Shown here: positions 39,778 to 49,365 of the stretch, piece after piece
How positions within the stretch are numbered: the first letter of the stretch is position 1
Layout of the letters: every line of letters starts with the position of its first letter
Notes under the pieces: model-generated
What the model was told of the DNA's origin: nothing
Seen by the model: only the letters and a program-made list of their open reading frames with translations
Databases searched by the model: none
From: a virus
Virus record (IMG/VR): IMGVR_UViG_3300031834_000002
Coordinates: 1 to 64,000 of that record
Length of the DNA stretch: 64,000 bases
Direction: 5' to 3' (one strand)
Position numbers and translations under genes: made by a program

Positions 39778-41501
39778 TACTAAAATCAATTAACCTCAAA
39801 ACTTTTAAATGTTTCGAAGATTATTCTGTCTCCTTTGACAAGATTAATTTACTTTCTGGTGCTATTGGCATTGGCAAAAGCACGATTTTAGAAGGATTAA
39901 TCTTTGCTCTTTATGGATATTATTCTGGAGTTCTTGCCGACCTACCTACCAGAGATAAGTCGAAATCATGCACTGCAATGGTTATAATAGAGGATAATGG
40001 ACATATTATAGAGATTATTAGGGATTATCCTTTAAAATTGACCATTAAAGAGGATGGAAAAATCTTAAAAATGTCCACAAGCGAAGGTAATACCTATTTA
40101 ATAGATAGATTTGGTAGTAGGCAAGATTTTTTCCAGTTTCGTATTGTTGATGCTTACAGTAAAGAAACTAATCTTTTGGAACAAGGTAATGTAGTTTTTA
40201 AGAAAATACTTTTCGCAGGAACAGACGAAAAATTTAATGAAGTAAGAAATAATCTAAATATAATTAAACTTGAACGAGAAAAATTAAATAAAGATTCAGT
40301 TGTAGTTTATAAACATTATCCATCTGAAAAACGTCTAAATACCCTAATTACTAATTTAGTAGATATTAATAATTCGTTAGTAATTGCAAATAGTAATATT
40401 GCAACGATTGAAAAAGAACTAAGAGAAGATGAATTAAAACTTTCTCGAAATGAATCTCGACATGGAGAAATACAACGAATTGTAGGAGAATATTGCAAAC
40501 AAATAGAAAATATAGATACTATCCGTTCTTCTTATGATAGTTCCTTACAAACTGTTGAAACTCGTATTAAAACTTTAGAGAAAGATATTGAAAATTTTAA
40601 AAAACAATTGGAAGAAATAGATAAACAATCGGATACTATAAAAACTACTGCTATTTGTTATGTATGTAAACAACCTTTAAATCAACATACTGCCGAAGAC
40701 ATTATGAAAGAAAAAATTACTAAGAAAGAGGAATTATCGCTTAATATAAAAAGATATAAACATGATATAGAGATAACACAAGAAAATATTAAAACTTTAA
40801 AAGAAAATATTATGATAGAACGAAAAAAACGAGCCGATGAATTGGCAAAAGAATTAGAAAATATAAGAAACGAAGATATTGAACTTTGTCATGACATTCC
40901 TCGTTTATTGAATGATATTCAAAACACCAAAGAAATTATTATACAAAATAAAGAATCAAAAGATAAACTTCTTTTAAGAAAAGAAAGATTACAAGTATTA
41001 ATAATAAAACTCGAAGCTCGTTTACAACAGAAACAATACATCTATACTGAAAAAGATATAATTGTGGTTAAAAAAGCAATCGAAGAATTGGATAAACTTT
41101 CCAGTGTATATTTAGTGTCAACAGTGCAATCTCTTGAGCCAATTATAAATTCTATTTTAGAAAAAATAGGATTCCAGATAACATTTGATGTAGATATTAA
41201 AGGAAAATTTAATATAATTCTTAGTAAAGAAGACATTCAATACAAATATTCTGACCTTAGTTGCGGTCAACGTCTTATTCTACAAATAGCATTAAAATTA
41301 TCATTGCTTCTGCAACAAAGTAAAACAGGAATTATTTTAAGTGATGAAGGATTATCTGCACTTGAAAATAACAATCTGGAAGACATTATTAATTTATTTA
41401 AAGAACTACAATTTCAATTAGTCTTCGTTTTACATCGTGCTTCAATTGAAGACACAGAAATAAATACTATCAGATTAGGAGAACAACATGACACTATATG
41501 A
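39774..41501 (+). CDS. SbcC/Rad50-like ATPase (T4 gp46-like), 575 aa
   Basis: Walker A GAIGIGKST (29-37), long coiled coils broken by a zinc hook CYVC (about 295-298), an ABC signature LSCGQRLIL (about 492) and Walker B IILSDEGLSALEN. This is the classical SMC-like end-processing ATPase, partner of the gp47-like nuclease. It is at the short end of the family because the arms are short. Confidence 0.85.
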   Translation: MILKSINLKTFKCFEDYSVSFDKINLLSGAIGIGKSTILEGLIFALYGYYSGVLADLPTRDKSKSCTAMVIIEDNGHIIEIIRDYPLKLTIKEDGKILKMSTSEGNTYLIDRFGSRQDFFQFRIVDAYSKETNLLEQGNVVFKKILFAGTDEKFNEVRNNLNIIKLEREKLNKDSVVVYKHYPSEKRLNTLITNLVDINNSLVIANSNIATIEKELREDELKLSRNESRHGEIQRIVGEYCKQIENIDTIRSSYDSSLQTVETRIKTLEKDIENFKKQLEEIDKQSDTIKTTAICYVCKQPLNQHTAEDIMKEKITKKEELSLNIKRYKHDIEITQENIKTLKENIMIERKKRADELAKELENIRNEDIELCHDIPRLLNDIQNTKEIIIQNKESKDKLLLRKERLQVLIIKLEARLQQKQYIYTEKDIIVVKKAIEELDKLSSVYLVSTVQSLEPIINSILEKIGFQITFDVDIKGKFNIILSKEDIQYKYSDLSCGQRLILQIALKLSLLLQQSKTGIILSDEGLSALENNNLEDIINLFKELQFQLVFVLHRASIEDTEINTIRLGEQHDTI

Positions 41502-41673
41502 TATAATAGAAATAAAAAAAATAATGAATGTCGAAGATAAAAAATTATGTAGTAAATGTATTAATATACTACTTAATTATGCTTGGAATTATTTCCATAT
41601 AAATAAAACTAAAACAGATAGAATTTTAGATAATTTAATCGAAAAATATAAAGGAGCATCTAATGAAAAATAA
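41488..41673 (+). CDS. Small hypothetical protein, 61 aa
   Basis: Overlaps the gp46-like gene by 14 bases. Helical, with CSKCINILLNYAWNYF. Unknown. Confidence 0.45.
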   Translation: MTLYDIIEIKKIMNVEDKKLCSKCINILLNYAWNYFHINKTKTDRILDNLIEKYKGASNEK

Positions 41674-42028
41674 ATGCCCTAAAAATGTTATAATGTTTAG
41701 CGACCCGATTTATTGTCAAGATTTTATGGTAGTTGTAACTCCTTCTCATACTAAATATAGAAAGATAATGAAAAAAATGTTAAATTTTGATGTAGAAAAA
41801 GATGATTCTTGTAGCGGATGTTTTCAAGTAATTCATAATAAAACAAGAGGAGATTTAGGTATTATATGGATTCCTAATAAACAAACTACATTAATTCACG
41901 AATTGTTTCATGCAACTTCATGGTTAATGAGAAATCGAGATATAACGCTTGATTCAGAAGGAGCAGAAGAGGCATGGGCGTATCATATATCTTATCTTTA
42001 TAAAGAGATTAAAGAAAGATTAAAATGA
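41663..42028 (+). CDS. HExxH zincin-like protein, 121 aa
   Basis: LIHELFHATSWL near residue 75 gives HExxH, and EGAEEAWAYHISYLY supplies a third acidic/His ligand. Similar small zincins are widespread in phages with unknown role. A C-C pair (CSGC) is nearby. ATGA overlap with the next gene. Confidence 0.6.
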   Translation: MKNKCPKNVIMFSDPIYCQDFMVVVTPSHTKYRKIMKKMLNFDVEKDDSCSGCFQVIHNKTRGDLGIIWIPNKQTTLIHELFHATSWLMRNRDITLDSEGAEEAWAYHISYLYKEIKERLK

Positions 42029-42648
42029 TACAAATGAAAAATAAAACTACGATAAAAATTTGTAAAGAATGTAAAAAAGAATTCTTTATAAATTATTATT
42101 TTCATAATGCTCGAAAATATTGTTCTGATATTTGTCATAAAGAAGCACATAATAAATCCAGTAAAAAATATAATCGCAAAAATAAACAAAAAAGAAAAGA
42201 TTATAATAAAAAATATTATCAAACACATCGAAAATTAATTTTAAAGAGCCAAAAGCAATATAGAGAAAAAAATAAAAAACAACTTAAAGTAAAACGAATT
42301 AAAAACAAAGAAAAATTAAGATTAAATTTTCAAAAATGGTTAAAAAATCCTATTAATCGATTAATTTATAATTATCGAATTAGACTTTCTCATGTATTAT
42401 CATCTGGTATTAAAGATATACCTACTTTAAAATTAATAGGTTGCACAATAGAATTTTTAAAGAACCATTTAGAAAAACAGTTTACTAAAGGTATGTCTTG
42501 GTCAAATTACGGTAAGTGGCATGTTGACCACATTAAACAATGTTGTCTATTTAATTTATCTAAAAAAAGTGAACAATTTAAATGCTTTAACTATAAGAAT
42601 CTTCGCCCTTTGTGGGCGAAAGATAATTTTAAAAGACCAAAAAGATGA
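42025..42648 (+). CDS. HNH endonuclease of a second type, 207 aa
   Basis: N-terminal CKEC and CSDIC form one zinc finger; a strongly basic lysine-rich helical region follows (about 35-110); the C-terminal YGKWHVDHIKQCCLF...CFNYKNLRPLW carries HxxDH and NL motifs of phage HNH enzymes seen with group I introns. It lacks the NUMOD3 motif of the others. Probably free-standing homing endonuclease. Confidence 0.75.
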   Translation: MIQMKNKTTIKICKECKKEFFINYYFHNARKYCSDICHKEAHNKSSKKYNRKNKQKRKDYNKKYYQTHRKLILKSQKQYREKNKKQLKVKRIKNKEKLRLNFQKWLKNPINRLIYNYRIRLSHVLSSGIKDIPTLKLIGCTIEFLKNHLEKQFTKGMSWSNYGKWHVDHIKQCCLFNLSKKSEQFKCFNYKNLRPLWAKDNFKRPKR

Positions 42649-42818
42649 AAAACTATTTCGACAAATTAAATTATTATTGTATTCGTTGTCATAATTTATG
42701 GCTTTTAAGGTCTAATGGATATATAGAAGTCGAAGAAATAAAAAGATGGTTTAAAGATGTAGATATTGAACATTTTATAATTTGTGAAAATTTTAGAAAA
42801 TCACAAGGAGGAAAATAA
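42645..42818 (+). CDS. Small hypothetical protein, 57 aa
   Basis: ATGA overlap. YCIRCHNLWLL has CxxC; EEIKRWFKDVDIEHFIIC follows. Its end supplies the AAGGAGG RBS of the next gene. Unknown. Confidence 0.45.
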   Translation: MKNYFDKLNYYCIRCHNLWLLRSNGYIEVEEIKRWFKDVDIEHFIICENFRKSQGGK

Positions 42819-42819
42819 C

Positions 42820-43017
42820 ATGAATTGTGGAAAATGTGGTAAAGAAATGGTATCAATTGGAGAACCTCAAATGGTTCTACAGGAAGTTAAGGAAGAAGGG
42901 AAAACTTTTCCAACTAAAGTAATTTGTTTTTTATATCATTTTTTTGGATGTAAAGATTGTCAAGTAAAATCATCACAGGCAGAATTGAAAGAATATTTTG
43001 AAAAGAAGGAGGAATAA
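42820..43017 (+). CDS. Zinc-ribbon mini-protein, 65 aa
   Basis: The ATG at 42820 has AAGGAGG upstream. CGKC (3-6) and CKDC near 44-47 form a large-loop ribbon. Unknown. Confidence 0.5.
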   Translation: MNCGKCGKEMVSIGEPQMVLQEVKEEGKTFPTKVICFLYHFFGCKDCQVKSSQAELKEYFEKKEE

Positions 43018-43428
43018 ATGAAAGATTATATTGGGCAAATTTGTGCATATTATTTGAATAAAAGAAGTAAAAATCAACAAGCGAAGAAACAACAACTTAA
43101 TGACGAAAAGTTAAAAGAAGTTTATACCCGATTACAACAACTTGCGTCTTTTGTTAAATTCTTACATGAAAAAGTTTTTGTAAATCGACATGAAAGAAAA
43201 GCATTTTGGAAAGATGTTCAAGATGGTAAACCTGTTATGGAAGATATACTTAAACGATTATTAGAACGTTATGGTGTAAAAAAAGAAACAATGGAAGAAC
43301 TTGAAAGACGTAAACAAGAATCTATAAAACAAAGGCAAGAAAAAGAAGAAGCAAATCGCAAAAGAATGGAAGAACAAAATAAAGCAAAAGAACCGCCAAA
43401 ACAAGAAGAAAAGAAAGATGAAAAATAA
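43018..43428 (+). CDS. Charged coiled-coil protein, 136 aa
   Basis: RBS AAGGAGGA. A helical N-terminus, then EELERRKQESIKQRQEKEEA, a long K/E/Q/R coiled coil that runs to the end (about 90-136). Unknown; overlaps the SDR gene by 11 bases. Confidence 0.5.
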   Translation: MKDYIGQICAYYLNKRSKNQQAKKQQLNDEKLKEVYTRLQQLASFVKFLHEKVFVNRHERKAFWKDVQDGKPVMEDILKRLLERYGVKKETMEELERRKQESIKQRQEKEEANRKRMEEQNKAKEPPKQEEKKDEK

Positions 43429-44134
43429 AATTGCTTTGATTACAGGAGCAAGTCGGGGTATAGGAAAACAAATCGGATTAGATTTGTTAGATAAAGATTA
43501 TCATGTAATTTTTAATGGCAGAACTTGTCGAAATTTAGATATAATAGCGGAAGAATTACGCCAAAAAAATATAACTGATTTTGATTTATGGGAAGCAGAT
43601 TTGTCTAATATTGATGAAATTTATAATATTAATACTCCTTTTCCTGATTTAGATGTTCTTGTTTTAAATGCTGGAATGACCGATAGAACTCCATTTGGCG
43701 AGGTATCTCTTTCTAATTGGGATAAAATATTCAATACTAATTTAAAAGTTCCTTTCTTCTTAGTTCAAACATTAAAAGATAAAATAAAACCAAATGGAAA
43801 AATAATATTTATAAGTTCTATTGCAGGATGCACAACAGATTCTACTTCTATAACATATGGGGTCTCAAAAGGTGCTATTCATATTTTAGTGCCCAATTTA
43901 GCTAAAGCATTTGCATCAAAAAATATAACTGTTAATGCAGTTTGTCCTGCTTATATCGATAGCGATTGGCATATAGGTAAATCTAAGGCACAAATAGAAC
44001 GAATAGCAAATAAACATCTGGTAAAAAGATTAGGAACAATAAAAGAAGTATCTAAAGCAGTGTTAAGTATAATAGATAACGATTTTATCAATGGGCAGGT
44101 CGTTCGTGTAGATGGAGGATTTGGAATTGGATAA
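43418..44134 (+). CDS. Short-chain dehydrogenase/reductase (SDR), 238 aa
   Basis: TGASRGIG (9-16) for NAD(P) binding, NAG (about 89), Ser in ISSIAG and YGVSK for the catalytic Ser-Tyr-Lys, and NAVCPAYI. Like FabG and sugar/lipid-modifying reductases. It opens the glycan cassette, so a sugar or polyol substrate is likely; not proven. Confidence 0.8.
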   Translation: MKNKIALITGASRGIGKQIGLDLLDKDYHVIFNGRTCRNLDIIAEELRQKNITDFDLWEADLSNIDEIYNINTPFPDLDVLVLNAGMTDRTPFGEVSLSNWDKIFNTNLKVPFFLVQTLKDKIKPNGKIIFISSIAGCTTDSTSITYGVSKGAIHILVPNLAKAFASKNITVNAVCPAYIDSDWHIGKSKAQIERIANKHLVKRLGTIKEVSKAVLSIIDNDFINGQVVRVDGGFGIG

Positions 44135-44627
44135 AATAGAATTTAATCCTAAAGTGCTTGGTTCATATTTTGAAAATAATGTGCGAGAAATGTGTAAATC
44201 TTGCAAACGTTATAATATTAGTTCATCTTGTCCTCCTCATATAGAAACAATAGAATATTATAAAGAATTACTTCCTACTTATTGTAATGGAGTATTATTT
44301 ATCAAAAAATTTATTATAAATGATATAAAAAACTGGCAAGAATTAGGAAGAAATTCAAGTGAAGAATTGAGAATAGAAATGAAACCATTTATAGATGGAT
44401 GTATTTATGAAGGTTGCGATGAATATGACTATTATGGTGCTGGCTCATGTAAAAATTGTATAAAATGTTCTTATCCATGTAAATTTCCTAATAAACAATT
44501 AATTCCTATAGAAGGAACTGGTATTAATGTAATAAAATTAGTTAAAGATTTAGCAAATATAGATATTAAATTTCCTGTAGAAAATTATGGATATTTTTAT
44601 AGAGTAGGACTGATATTATGGGATTGA
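44112..44627 (+). CDS. DUF2284-like metal-binding protein, 171 aa
   Basis: Cysteines CKSCKRY...SCPPH (about 30-45) and CKNCIKCSYPCKFP (about 115-128) match the DUF2284 family, which probably binds an Fe-S cluster. The frame allows ATG at 44112; TTG at 44127 has GGAGGA at a better distance and may be the true start. Its place inside the glycan cassette is unexplained. Confidence 0.65.
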   Translation: MEDLELDKIEFNPKVLGSYFENNVREMCKSCKRYNISSSCPPHIETIEYYKELLPTYCNGVLFIKKFIINDIKNWQELGRNSSEELRIEMKPFIDGCIYEGCDEYDYYGAGSCKNCIKCSYPCKFPNKQLIPIEGTGINVIKLVKDLANIDIKFPVENYGYFYRVGLILWD

Positions 44628-45070
44628 AAAAAATAATCTACAGTTCTGGTTCGTATGACCTTTTCCATTTTGGTCATCTAAATGTGCTTCTACAAGCTAA
44701 AAAGTTAGGTTCTATTCTTATTGTAGGAGTTAGTTCGGATAAACTTATAAAATCTTATAAAGGATTAAACCCTATAATTTGTTATAAAGATAGAGCCTCC
44801 ATTGTTAAACAATTGAAATGTGTAGATAAAGTAATTAAACAAGATACTTTCTTTGATATTAAACAATTACATAAATACAAAATAGATATTATTGTTCTTG
44901 GAGACGATTGGAAAGAAAAATCTTTTCCTGAATTAGAAAAATGTCTTAAAGAACTTAATATAAAAATAATATATGTGCCTTATACTAAACGATTGTCAAC
45001 TTCTACTATTAAAGAGACAATTATTAATAATGCCGTCAAAATTATCAAGGCACAAGTAAAAAGAATATGA
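44618..45070 (+). CDS. Cytidylyltransferase, TagD-like, 150 aa
   Basis: SGSYDLFHFGHLNVL (8-22) gives the HxGH motif and LSTSTIKETI near the end the ISST-like motif; length is that of glycerol-3-phosphate cytidylyltransferase. It would make CDP-glycerol (or CDP-choline/ethanolamine-like donor) from CTP. Its neighbours, LicD-type transferases, use CDP-linked donors, so a pathway is suggested. Confidence 0.75.
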   Translation: MGLKKIIYSSGSYDLFHFGHLNVLLQAKKLGSILIVGVSSDKLIKSYKGLNPIICYKDRASIVKQLKCVDKVIKQDTFFDIKQLHKYKIDIIVLGDDWKEKSFPELEKCLKELNIKIIYVPYTKRLSTSTIKETIINNAVKIIKAQVKRI

Positions 45071-45147
45071 AAACAAGAAAAGAATTAGATAAATATAATA
45101 AAAAATCCCAAAATAAATATCATAAAAAATGGCAAAAGAAAAGATGA
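45067..45147 (+). CDS. Possible 26-aa basic peptide
   Basis: A short frame that begins with an ATGA overlap and ends with an ATGA overlap to the next gene; very lysine-rich. The double coupling supports translation, but it could also be a remnant of a basic domain. Unknown. Confidence 0.3.
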   Translation: MKTRKELDKYNKKSQNKYHKKWQKKR

Positions 45148-45725
45148 TAGAACCTATTTATAATAGAGAATATTTTAGTGATAGAAACGAAGACCTAAAA
45201 AATCAGCATATTAAAGATATTTTAGATTTAATAGAATTTTTTAAAGATGTATTTAACTTAAAACTTTATATCGGTTATGGAACTCTCTTAGGTGCTATTA
45301 GAGAACATGATTTTATTACACACGATAAAGATATTGATTTAGTTTATATAAGTGCTTATGAATCGAAAGAACAAATTAAAAGAGAACTTTTATTTAAAAT
45401 TGCAGAAATATTAAAACAATATAATATGTTAGTAAAAGATTTTAATAATAGAGGTCAATTACATGTAAGAGTTCCAAATGGAAGTTTAGTTGTAGATATT
45501 TTTACCTCTTGGATTTCTAATAATATGTATAATCTTGTTCCTTTTGGAGAACTTTGTTCAAAAGATATAATTTATCCTTTTAAATCTTGTTTACTTAGAA
45601 ATGCATATTTTGAAATTCCTAATCAAAGTGAAGTATTGCTTAATATTTTATATAAAGATTGGATGAATTCAATACCAAAAAATGAAAACTATTTAAAACT
45701 TTTAAAAAGGAACGATTTAAAATGA
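45144..45725 (+). CDS. LicD-family transferase, 193 aa
   Basis: IGYGTLLGAIREHDFITHDKDIDLVYI (about 42-68) is the LicD nucleotidyltransferase-fold motif with the metal-binding DxD. LicD enzymes transfer phosphocholine or similar groups from a CDP donor to glycans. I prefer the ATG at 45144; one at 45129 would add five residues. ATGA overlap with the next gene. Confidence 0.75.
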   Translation: MIEPIYNREYFSDRNEDLKNQHIKDILDLIEFFKDVFNLKLYIGYGTLLGAIREHDFITHDKDIDLVYISAYESKEQIKRELLFKIAEILKQYNMLVKDFNNRGQLHVRVPNGSLVVDIFTSWISNNMYNLVPFGELCSKDIIYPFKSCLLRNAYFEIPNQSEVLLNILYKDWMNSIPKNENYLKLLKRNDLK

Positions 45726-48025
45726 CACAAACAGAATTATTATTAAAAGTAAAAGAATTATTAGATAAAAATAATATCTCTTTTTGGCTAATGGGAGGAA
45801 CTTTATTAGGAGCTGTTAGAGATAAAAGTTTTATAAAACATGATGACAAAGATATTGATATAGGACTTTATTCTAAAGACCAATGGAAAGTTAAAGAATT
45901 AATAGAAAATTCGGAATTTAAGTTTAAATATTGTTGGAGAAAAGAATTTGCAATTCATTATGGAGAAGAAGTTCATCCTCATTTAGATTTTTTCTTTCAC
46001 GATATAATAGATAATAGTGCTCATTGGTATTTTTATACTCCGAACCAATTTGATAAAATTTGGAATGTCGAAAATAGATTAACAATATCTAAAAAAATTT
46101 TAGAACCTTTAAATACAATAGAATTCTTAAATACGACTTTTAAAGTTCCTAATAAAACAGAAGAATACTTAGTAAATTGTTATACTGAAAACTGGACAAC
46201 TATTAATCCTGATTGGCATTATAGTCAAATACCTGCCTTTGAACCAGATTATCAACCAATTACTGCTATTGTTCCTTCTTTTTTAAGAGACGAATGTTTA
46301 GCAAAATTAGTTACTTCTTTTAGAAAATATTATCCTAAAATGCCTTTAATTATAGGCTATCAAGGGAAATCTCAAAATCCTATTATACCTGATGAATATA
46401 CTAAAATTCTTGAATTACCATATGATTGTGGACTTTCTTGTTCCAGAAATTCTTTAGTAGCAGAAGTAAAAACTCCTATGACATGGCTTTTAGATGATGA
46501 TTTTATTATATCTCCCACTGCTAATATCTATAAAATGGCAGAAGTATTTGGTGCAGATAAAAATATAGGCATTGTTGCTGGAAGATTTCTACAAAATAAT
46601 GAAATATTTCCTTATGAAAAATTATTTGAATTTAGCGGAGATATGTTATTTGGAGTTTATTGGGAAGCCTTACATAAGGCTAAATTAGTTCATCTTTATA
46701 AATATAATAGATTAGAATTTGGTTATGCTGATATTGTGCATAACTTTTTTATAGCTAAAACAAAAATATTAAAAAAATATACTTGGGATAATCGACATAA
46801 AGTGCATAGTGTAACCGAAGAAACTCCTGTTATTATTAAAGATGGGTTTAATAATATTAAAATTATACCTATAGAAAATTTAATGCCACAAAGTTATCAA
46901 ACATTAAAAAATAAAGAATGGAAAGTCAAAGGAAATATATCTATTTGGAGCGATATAGGATGGCAAAAAATAAAATATGTGTCTAAACATACTGTTAATA
47001 AAAAAATGTATAAAATTAAAACAGTAAAAGGATTTATCGAATGTTCTGAAAATCACAGTTTAATAATTAATAATAAAGAAGTAGAACCTAAAACTTTAAA
47101 ATTGAATCAAACTATAGAACAACTAAATTTTCCAAAATTAAATAACGAAATAAAATTAAATAAATATTGGGCTTGGTTTTTAGGATTCTTTTTAGCAGAA
47201 GGGTGCTATAGAAAAAATTATATAAGTATCTCTAATCAAAATTTAAAACATCTTAAAAGATGTATGAAGGCATTAAATATGTTTGGAATCGAATATCATT
47301 TAGTAGATAAAAAACAACGAAAAGATAAATGTTATCAATTACAAATACATAATACTAAAATATATGCAGAATATTTTCGTAAATTTTATACTCCAAATTT
47401 TAAAACTAAAACAATACCAAATTTTTTATTTAAAACAGATAAAAAATCTCGATATAATTTTATTAATGGATTTTTAAATGGAGATGGATATAAAAAAGGA
47501 AGAAAATATAGACATAATTATAGAACTTTTTCTTCTAAATATCTTAATGTTTTACAAGGAATTTCTTTTTTATTATCAGATTTTATAACTCATTATTGGT
47601 TTAATATAGACCAAAATGAATTAGGTAAATGGTGGGTTTTTAACTTTTCATCTTCTAATTTTCCTTCTCATAAATCTGTAAATATTATTACTAAAATAGA
47701 GTCCTATAATGCAATCCAAATACCTTTATATGATATAGAAACCGAAAATCATCATTTTTGCGGAGGGATAGGAAATATTAACTTACATAATAGTGAACAT
47801 TTAGACTTTTTCTTAAATCTAAAAATAAATTCTAATGTAAAAGTTGCTTTTATTCCAAATCTTACAGTTATTCACGATAAACAGACAAACTCTGTATATA
47901 AAGAACATAGAACAAGGCAATATTATGACTTAATTTATGAAAAGTATGGTTTAAGAATAGGATATAGTTTAGGAGAAAATAATATATTTAATTATAAAGA
48001 AAATAGATTGGAAAAATTACCATGA
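45722..48025 (+). CDS. LicD-glycosyltransferase fusion interrupted by an intein, 767 aa
   Basis: Residues 1 to about 165 form a LicD domain (MGGTLLGAVRDKSF, DDKDIDIG); residues about 178-362 and 691-767 form a GT-A glycosyltransferase (ITAIVPSFLRDE, WLLDDDFIIS as DxD). Between them sits a 328-residue intein. After splicing, the join reads HKVH-SEHLDFFLNLK, which matches the catalytic E-H-x-D region seen uninterrupted in the paralogues at 48.0 kb (VIEHSHVYLLLK) and 49.4 kb (CEHEDIMYRFK). The mature protein is 439 aa. It likely builds and decorates a glycan. Confidence 0.8.
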   Translation: MTQTELLLKVKELLDKNNISFWLMGGTLLGAVRDKSFIKHDDKDIDIGLYSKDQWKVKELIENSEFKFKYCWRKEFAIHYGEEVHPHLDFFFHDIIDNSAHWYFYTPNQFDKIWNVENRLTISKKILEPLNTIEFLNTTFKVPNKTEEYLVNCYTENWTTINPDWHYSQIPAFEPDYQPITAIVPSFLRDECLAKLVTSFRKYYPKMPLIIGYQGKSQNPIIPDEYTKILELPYDCGLSCSRNSLVAEVKTPMTWLLDDDFIISPTANIYKMAEVFGADKNIGIVAGRFLQNNEIFPYEKLFEFSGDMLFGVYWEALHKAKLVHLYKYNRLEFGYADIVHNFFIAKTKILKKYTWDNRHKVHSVTEETPVIIKDGFNNIKIIPIENLMPQSYQTLKNKEWKVKGNISIWSDIGWQKIKYVSKHTVNKKMYKIKTVKGFIECSENHSLIINNKEVEPKTLKLNQTIEQLNFPKLNNEIKLNKYWAWFLGFFLAEGCYRKNYISISNQNLKHLKRCMKALNMFGIEYHLVDKKQRKDKCYQLQIHNTKIYAEYFRKFYTPNFKTKTIPNFLFKTDKKSRYNFINGFLNGDGYKKGRKYRHNYRTFSSKYLNVLQGISFLLSDFITHYWFNIDQNELGKWWVFNFSSSNFPSHKSVNIITKIESYNAIQIPLYDIETENHHFCGGIGNINLHNSEHLDFFLNLKINSNVKVAFIPNLTVIHDKQTNSVYKEHRTRQYYDLIYEKYGLRIGYSLGENNIFNYKENRLEKLP
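46808..47791 (+). mobile_element. Intein with LAGLIDADG endonuclease inside a glycosyltransferase
   Basis: Ser1 in SVTEETPV starts it (residue 363 of the precursor). Block B is ECSENHSL, the endonuclease has FLGFFLAEGC and FINGFLNGDGY as its two LAGLIDADG helices, block F is PLYDIETENHHF, and block G ends LHN (residue 690) before Ser691. All blocks needed for splicing look intact, though the usual penultimate-His/Asn end is present as HN. Length 328 residues. Confidence 0.85.
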
Positions 48026-49365
48026 AAATTAAATTTAATAAAGAAGTGGCTATTGGAATAACTACATTTCTTCGCAATGCTTCGTTATATAAACTTATCG
48101 AATCTATATGCGAATATTTGCCAGATATTAAAATGTATATAGTAGACCAAAATATATCCACTAAATTTAAAAAAGCTTTATATGAAGGATTAAAAACTCA
48201 AGGACATGTCATCAAAAGTATTGAATACGATTGCGGAATAAGCAATGCAAGAAAAATACTTAAAAATTTAGTAAAAGAACCTTTTATAGCTTGGATGCAA
48301 GATGATTTTACTATTACTCCTAAAACTAATTTAATGAATATGGTAAATATTTTAAAATCTAACCCCAAACTTGGTGTAGTAGGAGGAAGAATAGAAGGGT
48401 CTCCTATAGCAGGAAGTTATAGTTATTATTTTCTAAGATGGGGAGATGGGCTTTTTTATTTACCTGTAAGCCATTGTTTAGAAAAAGGAATTATTCAATG
48501 GCAAAAAACTCCTGAAGGACTTTCGTATGTTCCTGCTGATATAGTATCAGAATTTACAGTTTGGAAAAAAGAAGTTCCTAATATTTTCGATGAAAAAGTT
48601 AAAGTTATAGAACATTCTCATGTTTATTTACTTTTAAAATATAATACTAAATGGCAAGTTGCTTATACTCCTGATTCTGAAATCATACATTGGCATGATA
48701 GAAATGAACCTGCCTATACTAAATTTAGAAGTAGAAAAGAAGATATAGACTACATTCAAAAATATTGGAATATAACAGAATGGGTAAAATTCGATGTTAA
48801 TAAATATAAATTTTTACTTGAACATATTAATTATCATATTCCTATAACAAATAATAGAATATTAAAGAACGAATCTATTCCATTAATACCAAAAGATTCT
48901 CTCAAAGAAAAAATTGAAAAAGATAATCAAACTTTACAAACTCTTTCTACTGATATTACTATTAGTCCTTCTCTTAATATGATTAATGCTGAAATTTATG
49001 ATATATTTAATGAATTTATTTCTATTATGAATAATTTTGATAAAAATTGTTTTTTAAGAGAGCAAACTTGTTGGGAAGCTGTAGTAAAACATTCTATTAT
49101 TACTTCTCCTTTGTATATATCTATTCCTAAATTGAATCAATACGAATTACAATGTCTAATTAATAAAGGATTTAATTATATTGAATCAAATAATACCTTT
49201 ACTAAAAATAATTATTCTATAATTGTAGATTATAAATTACCTCAAAATTTTAAAATCGTAACTGTCGAAAATGGTAAATATTTAGTGCCTTTTCCTGTCC
49301 ATCCATATTTAAAACGATTATATGGACAAGATTGGAAAGAATTAGGTAATAAAAATGGGAACTAA
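48022..49365 (+). CDS. Glycosyltransferase with C-terminal LicD-like region, 447 aa
   Basis: ATGA overlap. VAIGITTFLRNASL and WMQDDFTITP (DxD, about 94) mark a GT-A domain (to about 255), with EHSHVYLLLKYN. The C-terminal 170 residues (CWEAVV..., VPFPVHPYLKRLYGQDWKEL) resemble the end of LicD/fukutin-like proteins but lack a clear DxD. The domain order is the reverse of the neighbour at 45.7 kb. Confidence 0.6.
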   Translation: MKIKFNKEVAIGITTFLRNASLYKLIESICEYLPDIKMYIVDQNISTKFKKALYEGLKTQGHVIKSIEYDCGISNARKILKNLVKEPFIAWMQDDFTITPKTNLMNMVNILKSNPKLGVVGGRIEGSPIAGSYSYYFLRWGDGLFYLPVSHCLEKGIIQWQKTPEGLSYVPADIVSEFTVWKKEVPNIFDEKVKVIEHSHVYLLLKYNTKWQVAYTPDSEIIHWHDRNEPAYTKFRSRKEDIDYIQKYWNITEWVKFDVNKYKFLLEHINYHIPITNNRILKNESIPLIPKDSLKEKIEKDNQTLQTLSTDITISPSLNMINAEIYDIFNEFISIMNNFDKNCFLREQTCWEAVVKHSIITSPLYISIPKLNQYELQCLINKGFNYIESNNTFTKNNYSIIVDYKLPQNFKIVTVENGKYLVPFPVHPYLKRLYGQDWKELGNKNGN

